A stretch of 64,000 bases of DNA from Bicyclus anynana (Eukaryota > Arthropoda > Insecta > Lepidoptera > Nymphalidae), in contig NC_069083.1 in the NCBI RefSeq assembly GCF_947172395.1, forward strand, positions 9,952,501 to 10,016,500, in the 5' to 3' direction. Shown piece after piece: positions 61,337 through 64,000 of the stretch. Within the stretch, counting starts at the first letter, position 1; every line of letters begins with the position of its first letter. Both the position numbers and the translations under genes were made by a program. The notes beneath the pieces are model-generated. The model worked only from the letters and a program-made list of their open reading frames with translations. It was not told where the DNA came from and did not search any database.

Positions 61337-61939
61337 CTGGGTATCGTGATAACTTGTCCGAGTTCGTCCGCCAACACTAGCACCGTCCCCTGGCCGGGCG
61401 CACCCACCACCACGGATACTCCACCGTCCACGAGCTGTCCGGCTCCACTCATCAACTGGCCGTCTTCCAACTGGCCGCTGATCATTTCAACCCTCTTCTG
61501 GTCCGGCGTCGTGGTATAAATCACCGTCTCCTTGTCGTCCTCGTATATAAGATCTATCGGAGTCTTCTCGTCGATGGACTCCATGCCCTGGTCGTAGACG
61601 TCGGGCTGCACGGGCACCTTGCTGTCGGGCGCGTAGGCGGCCAGCTCGTGCGGCGAGTGGCGGTAGGAGTGCGCCTCGGGCGGGTAGCCGTCGTCCGAGT
61701 CCATCTCCACCTTGTGCGCGTGGCTGTAGTAGTCGTGCGCGGGCTGCACGGGCGTCATGGTGGCGAGCACGGCGTGCGCGGGCGCGGGTGAGCCGGGCGC
61801 CGAGCGCGGGGACGCGGCGGCGCGCGGCGTGCGCACGCGCTCGTCGCACGCGGCCAGCGGCTGCGGCGACGCGGACATGTCGCCGGGCTCGGCCGCTGCA
61901 GAGCGCCCCGCACTACTCGCGAATACGCCAACTCTGTTA
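61337..61939 (-). CDS. grh: grainy head, internal N-terminal-region exon
   Basis: Grainyhead is a CP2-family transcription factor that drives epidermal barrier, cuticle and neuroblast genes. This exon has an acceptor (CTATTTCAG before 61939) and a donor (CCCAG|GTATGT at 61337/61336) on the minus strand. It encodes 200 full codons with phase-2 breaks on both sides, so skipping it would keep the frame. Residues 129-147 (IDLIYEDDKETVIYTTTPDQ, shifted by one) and the following KRVEMISGQ match the Drosophila Grh stretch that I recall as IDLIY..KTVIYSTTDQKG. The Val-rich block 'GTVLVLADELGQ' recalls its 'PVYIVADG' region. Residues 30-80 are rich in Ala, Pro, Arg and His. Two in-frame TGA codons lie just upstream of the acceptor. 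An ATG at 61878 (residue 21) in good context, GGCGACATG, could start a shorter isoform. The DNA-binding and dimerisation domains are outside the window. The exon is far richer in G+C than its surroundings. Confidence 0.85.
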
Positions 61940-62150
61940 CTGAAATAGACATCTCATCAGCCTGCCAGCTCCCTCTTCACATTCTCTAGTACCGTTCCGG
62001 AGTATGACGAGCTCGTTTGATCTTATAAAGTAAATAAGTTCAGTTAGAGATACAATAAAGATTAAGTGTCCAATGTAACTATAAGGAAAATGGGAAAACA
62101 ATGCCAAACACAATTCCTCGAAATTGATAGCTCTACATATTGAATACTAG
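61940..62150. other. Non-coding flank of the grh exon
   Basis: This is intron upstream of the exon on the grh strand. It begins with the CTATTTCAG acceptor (minus strand), and I recognise nothing else in it. Confidence 0.5.
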
Positions 62151-62444
62151 ATCGTCGTCATCATTGTCAGGCTATTTTGATCGGCCCTCTACAGAGCTAT
62201 TGCCTTATAGGAGAGAGGATAGGGATCTTGGGCCCACCAAGCTGCTTCAATGCAGATCGGCAAGCTTAGGACGATAATGTTCGATGATCACTATATCAGC
62301 TGATGTAGCCACACATCTTCCCAATACCGACCTGAGAATTATGACAATAAAAATTTCATAGACCGACGCAGGAGCAAGACTCGAAACCAGGGCGCAATCT
62401 GAAGTGACATAAGCTAAACTCTGAACCAACGAGGTAGCCGAACA
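62151..62444 (-). repeat. SINE copy (family C)
   Basis: Read on the minus strand, the head near 62444 (GTTCGGCTACCTCGTTGGTT) and a B-box-like GGTTTCGAGTCTTG at about 62373-62386 are tRNA-like. The body contains 'tcttcccaataccgacctga' in plus form, and the tail end has 'cgtcgtcatcattgtc'. It differs from families A, B and D. Confidence 0.6.
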
Positions 62445-62690
62445 GTAATTTGTCTATATATACAAGATATCCGGGAGGAAACTATGTTTCTAAATGTACT
62501 CATTCATAAACAACACACAACAGATACCAAACAATAATACACTATTGCCACAAAAATACCTAAATGAGTATTATATAAAGGAAGGATCTACTTAGTTCCT
62601 ATCGAATGCATTATGCCATAAGTATACCTAATAACGAGTTTTGTTAAAAGCCAACCATTATTATTGGTAACAAAGCATAGTATCTATCAG

Positions 62691-62941
62691 CTGATTCGAG
62701 TCCAGTTAGAACAGAACAAGTATCGAGTGGCACCTGATTGGCGAGAAGTGGCCGAACTCGTTCAAGAGCTGCTCTACGGTCGCAAACCACCAGCCAACGG
62801 TATCGACAAACTGGATGCCTGCTTGGTAAGAATGGGACTCCTCAACTTGTCCGTTTACATTATGATTTACGATTATAAATAATAATAACAAACTAACCTA
62901 ATTAAATCTTATTGTTTCAGATGGATTTGAAGATAAATTAA
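62691..62941 (+). CDS. Last two exons of an unrecognised protein
   Basis: Exon one (62691-62825, 45 codons, phase 0 at both ends) follows an acceptor TATCTATCAG and reads LIRVQLEQNKYRVAPDWREV then AELVQELLYGRKPPANGIDK and LDACL. It ends at a donor, TTG|GTAAGA. A 95-bp intron (62826-62920) closes with ATTGTTTCAG. The last exon (62921-62941) encodes MDLKIN and a TAA stop. The amphipathic, charged pattern (DWREVAELVQELL) reads like a genuine helical protein segment and its codon use is unlike nearby AT-rich DNA. An ATTAAA polyadenylation-like signal follows at about 62988. It lies opposite the grh strand and within about 750 bases of the grh exon. Upstream exons are not certain; 59422-59493 is a phase-compatible candidate. 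I do not recognise the family. Confidence 0.55.
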
Positions 62942-63700
62942 TTATCTATATATACCTACAAAAAAATTTAATGTATATCGTACTACATTAAAGCTTTTAT
63001 GTAGTATATATGTAGTATGTATGTTGCAGAGGCTGTGAGGATCGTGTGACAGAGACAGATAACAAAAGCTTGGAAGAGTATCCATTTGGTATCACAAGTT
63101 AAAAAAGGACAGATATAAATTGTCCAGATCATTCGTATCCAATTCCATATCTAATAAGCCTTACTTTATTACTACTCTTTGTCAAGAATGCCAATAACGT
63201 TGTGTTGAAAATAATCATTTTAATGGATTCATTAATAACACAGCCATAACAGATTAAAACAATTAGCATCTCATCGTTTTCCACATCAACTGTCATTAAA
63301 CAATAGATTTTTAATTAATGATTCTGTAACTTAGAATGATTCAATGAATCCGAAGAGATAAGAAGATAATTTATTCATATGCAATAAATAAGAGGATATC
63401 CACGAGTATATCCTCGAGTACTAAGTCCAAAAATTATATAGAAACCTGACAACAAACATTTTGTATATGCGCCTATAAGTCTTATTGCTTCGATGCAGAA
63501 GGAAAAATAAAATGAGAAAAAGGTTCCAGCGCTCGTTGGGTCGTCGAAGTGTGCGCTCGCACACATTGACATATCACGAAGCTCGCCGAACACATCGATA
63601 CAAGAAGAAATAAACGAACGCAATTCACTCACACACGAACTTTTAAGTGTGCTATCTGTGAACTCGTTCGGATAAAGGTACGCACACCGACACATACTTG
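62942..63700. other. 3' flank and non-coding sequence
   Basis: Past the stop at 62941 there is AT-rich sequence with TATA/GTATGTA-like low complexity at 62995-63025. The 106-codon minus frame at 63375-63695 is cysteine/serine/phenylalanine-rich, lacks a domain, and lies next to the candidate promoter region, so it is not called. Confidence 0.4.
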
Positions 63701-64000
63701 TAATATCTCACTATCCTACCGCTTTAAGTTTGAAAATAAATGAACTGTTGGCGCGGTACAAAGAAAAACCACTCGGACACCCTCAAATCGGATTGCTTCG
63801 GTATAAAAATAATTCTTGATCACTCTTTATGTCGTATATCTTATCTGTGACATCACTTCCAAAAAAAAGATAAGCAAACGAGCACGTCATCGCACTGGAA
63901 CCGAGGTCGGGGGCAGCAGCGGCGGAGCGCGGGCGTCCTGGCGCAGGCCGTCACGCACGAGCGTCAAACTAGTCTCGTGACGTCACGGCCCGCCCGGCGA
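63701..64000. promoter_or_regulatory. Candidate CpG-rich promoter or 5' region
   Basis: GC content rises sharply from about 63890 to the edge. A perfect palindrome, CGTGACGTCACG (63976-63987), contains the cAMP-response element TGACGTCA, and CACGTCATCG near 63882 is a half-site. GATA-type sites are AGATAAG (63869-63875) and TTATCT (63840-63846). No exon can be drawn. It may be the start of a grh transcript on the minus strand or a neighbouring gene; the window ends too soon to tell. Confidence 0.35.

Noticed and set aside
61487..61952. Arg/Ala-rich frames of 60-120 codons on both strands overlapping the grh exon
   Set aside because: GC-rich coding DNA opens other frames. Only the frame with splice-compatible ends and Grainyhead similarity is credible.
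63375..63695. 106-codon minus frame, longest unassigned after the grh exon
   Set aside because: Low-complexity Ser/Phe/Cys/Tyr composition, no domain and no splice context. It may overlap a 5' region but is not supported as protein.

Overview
The window looks like nuclear DNA from a moth or butterfly (Lepidoptera). It is AT-rich, has very few long reading frames, and is packed with short interspersed repeats of kinds familiar from lepidopteran genomes. These include several tRNA-headed SINE families, RTE-type LINE pieces, and a short repeat running from a 'gcggtttcacccgcg' head to a 'ttataatattagtatagat' tail (called Rep-A here). I cannot name the species from this sequence.

The one gene I recognise is grainy head (grh). 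A 603-bp exon on the minus strand (61337-61939) has clean splice sites and encodes a segment resembling the N-terminal regulatory part of insect Grainyhead. Its CP2-type DNA-binding domain and dimerisation domain are not visible anywhere in the window. The roughly 61 kb to the left are therefore most simply read as a long intron, or intron plus flank, downstream of this exon. On the plus strand, just beyond the exon, sit two short exons of a protein I do not recognise (62691-62825 and 62921-62941, ending in a stop). A possible 24-codon plus-strand first exon lies at 59422-59493. If these belong together, a small gene on the opposite strand spans the grh exon. The right edge (63880-64000) is CpG-rich with a perfect CRE palindrome and GATA sites, and looks like a promoter or 5' region.

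The remaining 59 kb is non-coding with scattered insertions. They are SINE copies near 1.0, 6.7, 15.8, 19.7, 28.5, 32.5, 36.3, 41.4, 45.7, 57.8, 59.1, 59.9, 61.0 and 62.2 kb; LINE remnants near 11.7-12.2, 23.5 and 47.9-48.2 kb; and several Rep-A copies. Three Rep-A copies carry younger insertions: an RTE fragment at 11.7-12.2 kb, a SINE piece at 45.7 kb, and a striking 376-bp insertion at 55.2-55.6 kb. The last contains a perfect 161-bp inverted repeat and is flanked by 15-bp target duplications.

Between repeats are islands of mixed-composition, non-repetitive sequence (about 4.25-4.6, 9.4-9.6, 10.1-10.5, 21.2-21.65, 30.9-31.2, 45.4, 47.25-47.4 and 54.3-54.4 kb). They are reasonable candidates for regulatory elements of grh. 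The 21.3-21.5 kb island holds four motifs like the Grainyhead binding site, which raises the possibility of autoregulation. I found no CRISPR array, rRNA, functional tRNA or complete transposon.
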